From positions 1,470,501 through 1,534,500 of the forward strand of contig JAGMUV010000002.1 in assembly GCA_020744425.1 (NCBI GenBank): a DNA stretch of 64,000 nt, read 5' to 3'. The stretch is from Dactylonectria macrodidyma (lineage: Eukaryota; Ascomycota; Sordariomycetes; Hypocreales; Nectriaceae). The translations under genes were made by a program, and so were the position numbers. A model generated the notes under the pieces. It was given only the letters and a program-made list of their open reading frames with translations, ran no database searches and was not told where the DNA came from. Positions within the stretch are counted from its first letter, which is position 1; every line of letters starts with the position of its first letter. Positions 9,407 to 20,789 of this stretch are shown here, one piece after another.

Positions 9407-11777
9407 ATGGACGAGAAGAGGGCGATGGCGGCAGCTACCGAGACGGATTCCCTCTTGAGAGGGCGGGCGAGATGGTCGTCTAATAAGAAATCTGGCTTGC
9501 TGCTGGGCCTGGTGACGGCCATCTTCATTGTGGTCGCGTGCTTCCATCTATGGCCTCTGGGAACATCGGGCCGCCATATCAAGGATAAGGAGCCGCTGCC
9601 GTGGACTTGGAGCGATGTGCGTGTTGTCGGTCCTTCCAAGACGAACTGAGAGTTGTTGCCAAATGACTTTGAAGACATGAATGCTGATGTAGAGACTACT
9701 GAAGATCAAACCCAGCCAGGGCCTCGTATGGGAGAAGTGCTACGATGACCAGTTTGAGTGTGCCAGATTAGACGTGAGTCCCGACATCTCGCGTCCTGAC
9801 TGTATGAGTCCGTGCTAAGTGATCCTTACGTCTAGGTTCCCATGGACTGGCTAGAACCTACCAAAGAGCAACGTGTCGTCCTAGGAGTCATCAAGCTGGC
9901 CGCCAAGTCAAAGGGGAAGAACTTCTCTCCTGTGTTTGTGAACCCGGGTGTAAGTCTTTTACTCGCCTTTAGTGATGAATCTCGGACGCATTACTGACCG
10001 GCTGGAAACCCAGGGCCCTGGTGGATCGGGAGTTCAATTCGTCAAAAACGTCGGCAGCAAACTACAAACTATCGTTGGCGATAACCATGTGCGTGTCTAG
10101 TCTTCATCTGCAGTGTCTCTCAGACCAAGTTACTGACTGGTATTTAGGACGTCATCAGTTTCGACCCTCGAGGAGGTGAGTGTTCATCATGTTTTCAATA
10201 GCAGAAAGCCTCTGCTCTAACACGATGCCCTCATTAGTCGGCGTCTCGACCCCGAGAGTCGAGTGCTTTGGCTCCTCCCAGAAGCGCAAGCTGTGGTCCC
10301 TCCAGGACACCCCCGTGGTCGACGAGCGGCCTGGCCTTGCGTACGACGCTTACGCTCGCGCCTCCGCTTACACTGGTATTTGCGAGTCGGCCATGGAGCA
10401 CACTGGCATCATGAGCCACCTCAGCACGGCGTCGGCCGCCCGCGATATGCTCGAGATCCTGAACAAGACGGGCCACGCCCGGCTCCGGTACTGGGGTTTC
10501 AGCTATGGGACTATTCTTGGCGGCGTCTTCGCTGGGTTGTACCCTGAGCGGGTGGAGAGGCTGGTCAGCGATGGTATGTTGCACGAAGACAGTCGCCATA
10601 AGAGCTCACTGGCATACTGACACATGCTTGAACAGGTAACTGTGACTATCACGATTGGTTCAAGCTGGATCATGCCAACTTCGTCTCAGACACTGACAAG
10701 ATCTTTGATGCATTCGACAGTGCCTGCCACAAGGCCGGCCCAGATGGGTGCGCCCTCTGGGCTGAGTCCTCGGAAGCCGTCCAGGCCCGGCGCGGCAACC
10801 TCCTCGACCGACTCCGGATAGCCCCCGTCCTCATCCCGGCTAAGTCGCGTGCCGAAGGCCCGGATCTGCCGGCGCTGGTGAGCTACTCTAAGCTGCAGAA
10901 ACTAACACAGGGTGTGCTGTACAAGCCGCAAAAGATGCTGCCACGGCTGGCGCGCGTGTACGCAGCTCTCGAGGCCGGCGACGGCCTGCCCTACTATGAC
11001 ATGATGCGCGAGAGCACGACAGATGAACCGGGCCAGCTGTGCTTGCTCGGCGACAAGCCCGCGACGATGCCGCTGGAGACGGGTATGGAGCTGGACGCGT
11101 TCCCTGGCATCATCTGCTCCGACGGCGAGCCCGTGACGGACACGCCCGAGGAGTTTGGCCGGTACGCTGAAAAGCTCTCGGGCGTCAGCAAATGGGCTGG
11201 GGCCGTAAACCTCTTGTTCCGGGTTTCTTGCATCGGCAAAACTGTGAGACCCAAGTGGCGTTTCTCTGATGGTATGTCGACTCGACGTCTGCTTGAACAG
11301 CTAGTTGTTAAGAGAGCGGCTGGCAGCTTATACCCGACCTTATGCTAACATCTAGACCAGACGACTTCAAGGGTGACACTGCACATCCAATCCTCTTTAT
11401 CGGCAACTTGGCCGACAACGTCACGCCCCTTGAGAGCGCCTTCAACAACTCGGCCCGATTCCCCAGCTCCGTGGTCCTCAAACAGAACGCATATGGCGTA
11501 TGTCCCCATCCACCGCAACCCGAAGAACCCCTTTGTCTAACTCGTTTTGTTTCCTCCCTCTTAGCACTGCTCTCTCGCCGCAGCGTCGACGTGCACCGCG
11601 CGCCACATTAGGGCGTACTTCCAGGACGGCACGTTACCCCCGAGAGGCTCCGAGTGCGATCCGGACTACGACCTGCTGGGGCTGCCGGCGGACCAACAGG
11701 CCGTGGTGGAGGATGAGTTGTCTGCTGCTGTGTTTGAGTTGGCGCACGAGGTCGATCTGCCGATGAGGTTTTGGTAG
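9407..11777 (+). CDS. alpha/beta hydrolase, tripeptidyl aminopeptidase (TAP) type, membrane-anchored
   Basis: A serine hydrolase of the TAP/proline-iminopeptidase-like group, predicted to cleave short peptides or related amides. Nine exons: 9407-9616, 9705-9773, 9836-9949, 10014-10088, 10148-10175, 10238-10573, 10636-11271, 11361-11497, 11565-11777 (605 residues). Residues 28-52 form one hydrophobic span after a short polar N-terminus, so a type II anchor is likely rather than a cleaved signal peptide. GPGGSG (132-137) is the oxyanion motif, GFSYGT carries the nucleophile S254, and D508 (GNLADNVTP) and H536 (NAYGHCS) complete the triad. The TAP C-terminal domain follows. All introns keep frame; the first acceptor (9704) is less certain. 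Substrate unknown. Confidence 0.88.
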
Positions 11778-12364
11778 AGAGGGAAGAGGATGGGGTTTGA
11801 AGCTGGGGTTGACTAGATAGATGCTTGATTGGCCGGGTGAGCTTGTCTGTATTGCTTCTGTGGCTATGATTTCACATGTCAATTGTTAAGGGCTAGGAAT
11901 GGTCGGATACCTTGGATAGGCGCTGTCAGTGCACTTTCATCCGATTTCTCTGAAATAAACGAACAGCTATTGCCTATCGTCTAAGTACTACGACTAGGCG
12001 ATACCCATTCATAGCACACAAATCCACAGCTCATGAGGTGGGTTATACCTCACTTTGGCAAAACAGACAGCTCTCCATTGGAACGCTGAATATGGCTGGC
12101 TTGCTTGAATGTGTCCCGCTTCAAGAATTCGAGGAATCTCGGCTGAAGTCGTGTACTGGCCGACAGGATTATGGAGTTGGCTATTAGTTCAAGTTTATGG
12201 GGACAGTCTGACACGATGTTGTTTCAAGCCAGCGCTCAAAGATGTATCCTTCTTGCTCGATGGGTATCATTACTGTCTTGTTGCAAGCCTCATGCCATCC
12301 ACGCTCGCATTTCTACCCAACTTCACCTCTCCCATCGTTCGTAACCAGAACCTCTAAGGCCATC
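11778..12364. other. convergent 3' flanks
   Basis: A 587-bp gap between the convergent hydrolase (plus) and Par32-like (minus) genes. Apart from the AATAAA at 11954, nothing is recognised. Confidence 0.4.
11954..11959 (+). terminator. AATAAA polyadenylation signal
   Basis: An exact AATAAA about 177 bases past the hydrolase stop; possibly its polyadenylation signal. Confidence 0.3.
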
Positions 12365-12946
12365 CTACACTTGGTGCACCTTGTCGGGCATCTTCAGGCC
12401 CTTGTCCACGGCATCCTGGGCCTGCTTCACCAGCTTCTCGCCGAGGGCGGTCTCATGTTCGGCGGCCTTCTTGCGCTCCTCCTCGTCGTCGGCCCTCCAG
12501 TTTCCGTTCCCGCCGCGCCCGGCGTATCCGCCGCGGACCTGGTGGTTCTTCTTGAGGCTGGCACTGATGGCGGCGGCCGTCTTGCTGGCCATCAGCTCCT
12601 GCTCGCGCGCGTCCGGCATGTTGGCCGGCTCGACGTAGTTGCCGGCACCGCCTCGGCCGGCCCGCGTGGGGACCTGGGCGGAGGAACGATCGGGAGGTGG
12701 AGCGACTGAGGTGCCCAGGGGCTGGGCCTCGAGATCCTGCGCGCAAAGATGTGTAAGTAAGACTGAACTAGGACTGAACTAGGACTGAACTAGGACTGGA
12801 AAACGAGCTCATGGACGCCGATATGGTGGCCGGCGTCGCTGGGAGAGGGCTGTCACTTTTGAGTCATCGCCATTGGTAGGAGGCGCATAGTAGTTGCCAG
12901 CCCCTCCACGGCCGACCTTGCGGTACACGTCCTGATCTGCGGGCAT
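12365..12946 (-). CDS. DUF3602 / Par32-like small protein
   Basis: A predicted 153-residue soluble, polar protein with two copies of the glycine-rich GRGGAGNY motif, the hallmark of DUF3602. Yeast Par32, which is phosphorylated on TORC1 inhibition and regulates ammonium transport, is a member; the role here is inferred only. Exons on minus: 12857-12946 and 12365-12736, joined as DDSK/DLEAQ. Motif 1 (KVGRGGAGNYYAPP) is in exon 1 and motif 2 (RAGRGGAGNYVEP) in exon 2. A degenerate third (GYAGRGGNGNW) follows. The C-terminus is helical and charged. The 120-bp intron carries a short tandem repeat. The start at 12946 is the only ATG ahead of motif 1. Confidence 0.8.
12761..12799. repeat. 11-bp tandem repeat inside an intron
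   Basis: The unit gactgaactag occurs three times head to tail (12761, 12772, 12783), followed by a partial gactgg copy. It lies within the Par32-like intron. Confidence 0.85.
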
Positions 12947-14773
12947 TGTCGCGACGAGTTCTTCACTGTTGTTCTGGGGATATACGAAAGTGTGACGGGA
13001 TCGGTGGAGGAGCTTTTGAGTAGACAGTTGGGTGTCCTAGATGCACTTAAGTTCTTTTATGAGCGGAAAAGAGCTGACACAACGTCATGATCTGCACATA
13101 GGGAAAATTGCCCAGGATCATAATAACGAGGTCGGCCGAGCAATTCTCGACGCCACCCGACACGCGCGTGGGGGGGATATGTCTCCGGAGTGCGATCTTA
13201 CGGCCGCATTTGATGTCTCTAGCGATGCTATCTTGAAATCCATTTTCTGTGTGTCAACGGATTTGGACATGGGAATGGCCTTGGCGGGCCAGCCAGCCCA
13301 CCAACCTTTAAGGTTCTGGGGTAGATCGACGGTCCAAAAGTGGCTTGTCCCGAAAGTGTTACCAGTCCGTCCCGCCAATGCAAGTCACGCCCGTCTTGAC
13401 CCTTGGTCCTGGGTCATTTGGGGTAGGTCAGGACGAACCAGAGTGACCCTGGACGGACGAACGAGAATGAATGAGGACGAGGACAAACCGAACGGACCAA
13501 AGGAGGTGATAAGACCCTGAGAAGAATGATTCAGCCATGCCTTGCCAGTTCTCTCTTCAACGCTGTTATTTCTCTTGGTTTACTAACGCCCGCACTTGAC
13601 ACATTCAAACGACAGGCTGAACATGAATCACGCCATGATTTTCCGTGTGCCTCATCCGGAGATGTAAATGAGAGACAATTGATTCCAGGTATTTAAGTGG
13701 TGGAGGATGGCCATTGTCAGTGTTTAAGATACGCATTCAGGTAAGTGGGTTAAGATGAAAGCCCGATAACGACCAGCAAGCCGGCTCCCACTAATAGGCT
13801 TCGTCGATAGCGTTCTGGATCATTATCGTGGCACAACGAGAGGGGAGATAGCGACAAGACTCTAGGGACCACCTAGTTCTGATAAGCCGTACATGCCGTC
13901 CAGGGTTGACAATGGCGTGCGGGCCTTCTGCTGGTCGCTGCAGCAGGGTCCCCTCCATTCCATCCCACCCAAGCCAAAAGGCGCTGATCTCGGGAGTTGA
14001 CACCATCAACCCAAGCCGATGGGAGCATGTTTAGATTAGGTAGGTATGCTGGGTGGTCGGGGATGATTGGGTACGTCTGAACCCGCCGAAAAGAAACAAG
14101 AATAATAAGAAGAGCGTCAACCTTCCCATGAACAGTGAGATGATTCCACGTGGACGGAGGGTTTGGTGCTGACGCAGGTACAGACACAGTTTGCTTTTGA
14201 CGTCTGGTCGGCTGTGCCGCGAGTGCCCTGGCTACTGGCCAGATAGATACCAGCTCAGACTGCTTCTGCCTCAAACCCTCAAGCCTGGAAAACTGGAAGC
14301 CTGGAGCCACGGAATTTTCCAGCCTGGAACTTGGAAACGCCGAGACCGAGAGGAGAACCGCTGGCACAGTATCCTTCTCGAAACGACGCAGAGGCATCAA
14401 GGTACCTCTGAGTATTGGCTGTCCTGCAGCACGCCCCTGCGGGCTGTGGGGTTGCAAGATCCACCTGATGTACCATCGCATTCGAAATGGCGACACCGTT
14501 CGGTATTCATTGTACAGGCATAAGAGGCAGGCAGACTACGTAGTAAACGGGAGGTTATCTCTCAAAGCGGGGAGGAGGCCATGAAAATGCAATGCGGCGT
14601 CAGAAGGCGGCTGGCGCATACGGCGTCTTTGGTCTTTGTCCATCCATGAGCCTTGAGCCTCGGCCAGCCAGTCAGCCTGCGGCAGCTCAGCCCGCATCCC
14701 GATGTTGGCTGAATGGCTGGCTGTGTCATTGCCACCGGGACAAGAAGCAAGGCCAACTTTTCTCCTCCCCGAC

Positions 14774-14803
14774 TTTGGCTTTGGCTTTGGCTTTGGCTTT
14801 GGC
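14774..14803. repeat. (TTTGGC)5 microsatellite
   Basis: Five perfect TTTGGC units in tandem, in the gene-poor region. Confidence 0.95.
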
Positions 14804-15813
14804 TTGCGACGGCAACGGGCCGCCGGCGCTGTCGGGAAGACCAGTCGGTAGAAGACGAGATGGAATACAGAAAAAAAAAAGATGTTGAGAAGCACCAAGA
14901 AAAAAGTTGTGCCGTTGTCGGACTTGCTTCGTCATGGTGACAGCGGAGTCACCCGGAAAACGCCAACCTATTCCCCGAGTTCCACGATATGCCCCATGAA
15001 GGGTCCCACAGCATGAAGCCCTCAGTGTCGGAGAGGGCTCTGGCCCCTTCCTCGCTGTATCGCCCCAAGGAGGCCAAGGACGCCGTGACAGGCTCTAGTT
15101 TCGACAAAGGCCAGCCACCAAATCCACCTGGCCCCAACTGTCATTCAGCCGACAATGGCCTTCGGGTTCAAGCCAAACCCGAATGGGAGCAGTCGGGTGG
15201 GCCACTGGCCTTAGAACCATGATCCCTCCACCATCGCATCGAGGTGTCCATGTGTCCTTCGTTTGGCGGGGAGGCGGCGCACCCCGGATCGCCATCCGTG
15301 AGACCACTGCATGCGTATTCGATGCGAGAAATCGAGGGGTGCAGAACGAAGAGGCAGAAAGACAGCCACCAACCAAGCATGTCCTTGGGGCCGACGTCGG
15401 CAGTTCGGCTGCTGCTGCTGGAGAGACCACCTTCGGTAGCCTGAGACGGCATCTGTGTGTCCAGTTCGACTGGCTCATTCGATAATTGACCATCATGATT
15501 GCGAGATTGTGGAGAGACGAGCGTCAAAGCGGATTGGCTCCTTGAGGTAAGCTTACAACACAGCAGAAGCCGGCGTTGTGGATGTGACCAGGACCAACAC
15601 GACCGGCTTCGATGCTGTTTCTACCGAATGAGGCCGTCCCTATCCCCCCCATGGGCAAGTTCGATGGCGCGTCTAGTGATTTTTTTTTTTACCAAGATAG
15701 GGCCATGAGGATCCATGAGGGAAAAAAAGGCGGCAAAATTGTGCGGTGTAGTCTGGGGTTGGGCTAGGGCTATTAATAACAAAGTCCATGACGTCTTTGA
15801 CGCTGTTCCTTGG

Positions 15814-15831
15814 TTTTTTTTTTTTTTTTTT
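15814..15831. repeat. poly-T tract, 18 bases
   Basis: An uninterrupted run of 18 T. Long dA/dT tracts disfavour nucleosomes, so it could mark open chromatin. Confidence 0.9.
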
Positions 15832-16824
15832 GCTACGGATACCAAATTCAGTGACGATGATTCTTTGATGAAATCATCCGATAAATTTTTCTCACCCCCG
15901 GAGCACAAGATCAACCTGCAGAAGAGGCGCCGAGAGGACATGATTCCATTGGTAGTTTTGTCCCGACCATTCAAGGAGCAAACGCTGCTAAATTGTGGTT
16001 CCAGCGACCAGATCGCCGAGTCGTTGTCTGAACAAGGCAGCCTTCCGAGATGGATAGTCAGGAACGGCTATTGGAACATCCCGAGGCTTTAATTGAGCCT
16101 CCACTCTTTGGTGTGCGCCGTTCTGCTGGTGCAATTATAAAAGCGAGCATGAGTCGATCAATGAATTGCAATGAGGGGTAACAAAGATCGAGGGAGCCGT
16201 ATGTTGCACGAGCAGGGGGGCCACGAACAGGACAAGCGAACTGAATGGCAAGTCCATCGTCCATGGAATCTTGGTCAAAATAATCGCCTCCTTCGCCAGA
16301 CAGCGCTGCATCGGGAAGGCCATCTCAGAATGGCTAAGCATCTTGCGCCGGGCCTTCCCCTCACGCACTAATGAAAACCTGCGTCTCTCCCCAGGGAAGG
16401 AAAAGCGAGCTATCAAGATACCCAGAGTACCTGACCTGGATACGTACCTACATACCCGCGGGTTACTTGCAGTAACCTGATTTTGACACATCCGTGTGAC
16501 CATGCTCAAGCACACCCCAACAGTAGATCATGTGCGCACGCAGGTGATTGAGCTATTGCCCATGGTGGCATAGACGGTCGTCTCTTGGGCTTTGGTGTGT
16601 TAGGTTGGCTACCTACCTTACCTATCTGCGTCTCGCTGTCGAGTACCTAGGTATGGAGTACTGACCGGATGATTGAGCTTCGAGGATACCGTACCCTGTG
16701 CACCTCGACGAAAGGGCCTTTGACAAAGGCACTGCTCATGCGTGAGTATTTGCATATCTCACAATCGGGGTGCAAGTGCCTGTAAAGGGCGGCACATGGT
16801 AGGGCACCACCCAAAGGACCTAGC

Positions 16825-16847
16825 ATCCATCCATCCATCCATCCATC
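16825..16847. repeat. (ATCC)n microsatellite
   Basis: Five full ATCC units and a partial sixth. The same tetranucleotide recurs near 60152. Confidence 0.95.
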
Positions 16848-19800
16848 ATTGTGCGCCCGCCTTACGTGAGAATCACAGGCACAGTGCGGCATCGCTGTGC
16901 AGGCATTGGGTCGAACCATCACTGAATAGTGAGCATTGAGCGCTTGATCTTTGGTCGCATTGAATCATTGGCGAGTACCGTGTCTCGATGATTGATCTGT
17001 AATTAAGTACTGAACGTACATAGTGTTGTATTCGTAGTAAACTCGTTTCCCAGTCGTGTCCCGCGGCGCCCCTGAGCCAAAGGTTGACCCCCCTTGATAA
17101 TATCCAGGCGCCGAGCCGTTCAGGCGTGCTTCGAGGCTAAAATTACGGTGGCAGCTGAATTTGTCGTCGAGCCTGTGTCCAGCTCAAACTTGGGCGCGGT
17201 GGCACGCCCCAGCTGACGACTCACCTTGTAGAACGGACTCTTTTGGGTTGAGTTCGTTGGCGACTACGAAGCACGGCAGCATGGGCTTTTGGCTGCGCTT
17301 TGCCGCACTGGGCAGAAGGGATGGACGTCGCACAACTCTCCTCCATGGGCCCAATCGCTCCCTCAGGGACAGCCCAGGGCGGGGCCATGCAACTAAGTGC
17401 CATTTGGGATGCTTCCTCTTTTGGAACCAGGGTTTTTACTAGTGGCACGCCCCAGGACTCCAGGACTCAAGGGAACAGAAGTGGGACAGGGAACTGGGGA
17501 CGGGACCCGTGGCCGCTGGGGAGCCGGCCCAGCACGCAATGGAAATGGAAACATGATGGCAACAGGCACTGTGGTTGGTAAAATGCGAGGGACATGGGTG
17601 CTGCCATGGACATCTGAAGCAGACGGGACAAGGGAACACTGCAAGTTAAGCAACATTGACTTGAAACAGAACCAGTTTTTGCATAAAGAGGTAGTATTTG
17701 CAGGTCTTGCACAGTATGTATTAATCCCCATGTTACACTCATAGCACAATTCATGTCACCAGTCAAGAAAGACAGAGATTAGGTCAATTCACACCCGCCT
17801 GGAAGCCTCTCTGAACCGACCTTCGTGGCGTCTCACCCTGCGAGTCACGGCCCGTCACGGCACAGTCCAGCGCTGCACAACACAGACGTCGGGGATTTCT
17901 GCCCGTCTCTTCGGGTTCTGGTCAGGCGAGGAGCGACCTTGATCAGACAATCTCGAGAACGAGGACGAAGCCCTTCCCACCCCCAACAAAAAGTCGTCGG
18001 GCGCAGGGGCCGAGAAGGGCAATTAGCTGCCCTGCCGGACCGGCGAAGAAGGGGGACGACCCGATCAGATCAGATCACGGGCGTTGGGCGGTTTGCAAGG
18101 GCTTGCTTGGCAGGGCAGGGTTAAAGTGGTGGGGCAGGGCCAGCGAACGCCTACTAGAAACAGCCAGCAGAGCACATGGGCATTGCTATCGCTGTAGGAG
18201 CTTTCAGGCGGGGAAGCCGGGCATCAGATATAGTGGACAGCTGCTGACTGACTGCTGACGAGGGACGGCAGCGGCTGGCAGCTGTACCTGCGCCAAAACC
18301 ACATGCCAAGTGTTGATTCCGTCCGCACAATTGTGTGATTCTTTGCTTCAAAACCACAACCATTTCTTCACCAGCTGGGGTTGCCGTGCCTCTCCAAAAT
18401 GCACACAACATGTCTCAACGGAGGATTAACAAAGTGCATGATGAATCATCCGCTCTTGAAGAATCCCTGCAGCCCCTGCCCGGGTTCGCTACCGCTCCCA
18501 TACCGGCTACTCAGACACTCGCTCAGCTCCGCCTCAGACCTGCACCGTGCAGGCTCCATCCATCACCGAGCTGAGAGGGTTAACGCACTTTGACTCGGGC
18601 TTCGTCAATTGTGTGCGAAACGTATCAATATCCACTTGGACGAGCTCCTTTTGACCTCGCCAGCCATGCCAACTTGCCCGCTTGGGATAAATGCTGCTAA
18701 CTAATGGCTGCGGAGCGTCGTTCGCTTTCACACACCCCAGGAAAAGGCAGCATCTTTGCGTTGACCGCGATCAGTTCAACCGCAAGGGCTTACACAAGAC
18801 CTGCCCTGCGCTGGCCAAAGCCCCCCTCCCAAAACGAAGCGGAGCATTCATGGGGGTCACGGGCGGGATGTAGGACGAACCCACTGCACTTCACCGTGAA
18901 GACACCTGCGGTACAGTACGAGGGAGAGAGAGGCACACCGAACAAACAGTAAGTGTGTCCAGGATCATCGTTCTGGTCACAGGACGGCAGCAACACGCGC
19001 CACCCCCAGCCAGGGAGGGAACAGTTTGTCAATCGATGCAAGAAAGGAGTCACAACCGCCAGCCTTACAATCAATTTAGAACCAAGAATTACGGCTAGAT
19101 GTAAGACAAATCTCGATGCTCGCTCGTGCCCGGGCAGGTGCTCGCAAACAATTTCGTCGTTGATTGATACGAGAGCCAAAGGGGTTCGCTCCTCGCCCGC
19201 CTTCATTGTTCGAGCACCTGTAATGGATACTCCCTCTCTTGTCTCGCCGGCTGTGACTGGGCCCCTTTCTATTTATTGCCTGCGCTGGGGTTTCATCGGG
19301 CAACACCCCTCCGGCTGCTTTCCAGCATCGTTGTGCCGCCCCCTCCGCCCAGTGTGAGAGGTGAGAGGTGAGAAGACGGAGGCAGAGAGGCACAACTTCG
19401 GCAGACCCGGGGGTCGAGCTCCATCTCGATGGAGCCTCTCGCCCCCCGCGCAGTGCCCGGGCTGGTCTTGTGGTGTCTGGCCACGGGACTAGCCTCGGAA
19501 CAGAGGGCAGAAGCAAAGGGCATACGACTCGAGAATGAAGTCCTGTCAGAGTCGGGTGACGGATCAGCCCAGAAATGGAGGAATGGCAAACCTCTAGGTG
19601 CAATTGTCAACAGACAACGAACGACTGTTCTGCCGACAAGGCACCACAGGACGACTCGGGCCTCTCAACATTCATTATTTCAACATTATTTCGGCAGACT
19701 CCACAATCCCGACCTCATCACTCGACTCTACCTCTGGACCGTGAAGGACGCCTACCAACCAACTCGTACCGGATGAAGCATGAGGGGAAGGAGGAGGAGC

Positions 19801-20789
19801 TGCATACTGTGCGAGGGACCTGGCCAATGCATGCGGCACGGAGTACCTACAGTAGTGGAGGGAAGTGGGAAACGGGAAACAAGGGCAGGGCTCACGAGAA
19901 CAGGCACCTCGAGGAGTACCTCTGTACAGTGTCCATGGGCGTCCCCCAAGTTGCTTGCGGCTTTGTCCACGAGCAGCGGGCGGTGCGAACGTGGCCCTTC
20001 ATCAGCCAGACGAGGAAGCCCATCGCTAAGCCACATTGGACAGCCCATTGCGACTCTCCATTTTGGCCATTTCCAGCAATCGCTATCCCAGCCCAGGGAG
20101 CGAGACACACACCCCCTCCCCCCTCTTTCCACGCCGCCACTACCTAACCAAACCCCTGTCCTGGAGTCTCTCAAGTCTCTCCTCCTCCTCTTCTGCGGCA
20201 CCTCAATCGTTCTGATGATCGACTGGGGGTCAGCGGGCCAATAGCCCATAGTTGCACACCCCCACCTGCCGCTATCGAATGGCCCCCTCTCCTCCTCTCT
20301 CCGCAGGTACACACCCCCGAACACAGCACAAAAGAATAGCGCCTGGTGGAAGGCGTTGGAACCGCCCCAGAGGCCCTGGCTTCCCTCAAGTCCCCCCCGC
20401 GCCTGATTCCCATGGCCATAGCGACCATGGCTAGAGAGGGAGCCGAGATACGGTCCAGCCCGCACAGTCATTCCTTCTCGAGTCCCGATAATCGCACAGG
20501 CGTCAATTCACCTAGGCAGGATACTCCAGACACGGAACTGCTACATTCGCCCCCGCAGGCCAACACACACACGCCCTGGCTCAGTGCTCCTCCCAAAATA
20601 TTATTTCTCGTCCGCTCTGCTACACTTCTCGGGAGACCTTGCCTCTCACCACTTTCTACACATCCGTCCAACACCATCCGCTCACAAAAGACCGTGAAAG
20701 AGCAAGCTACAGTACCAATCTCTACGTCTAGCCCGCGGTCGACCGACTCCCGTCGTGTCGAATCCCGAGCGTATTCCAAGTTGCCGGCA

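Larger units (their letters stand above)
12947..20789. other. gene-poor region of about 7.8 kb upstream of the C2H2 gene
   Basis: No convincing coding gene was found on either strand. The longer open frames here (for example 13041-13520, 13873-14496 and 19752-20471) have irregular composition and no recognised domain. The region contains several simple repeats, a palindrome TACCTAGGTA at 16644-16653, T-runs at 15680-15690 and 15814-15831, and a TATAAA-like site near 16135. The right end, roughly 20100-20789, is pyrimidine-rich and probably includes the leader of the C2H2 gene. The rest could be a large promoter or hold noncoding transcripts; the sequence alone does not decide. Confidence 0.45.

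Noticed and set aside
13873..14496. 207-residue minus-strand open frame
   Set aside because: Random-looking composition and no recognisable motif; typical for GC-rich noncoding DNA.
19752..20471. 239-residue minus-strand open frame in the gene-poor region
   Set aside because: Trp/Gly/Arg-rich irregular composition, no domain, and no supporting splice structure.
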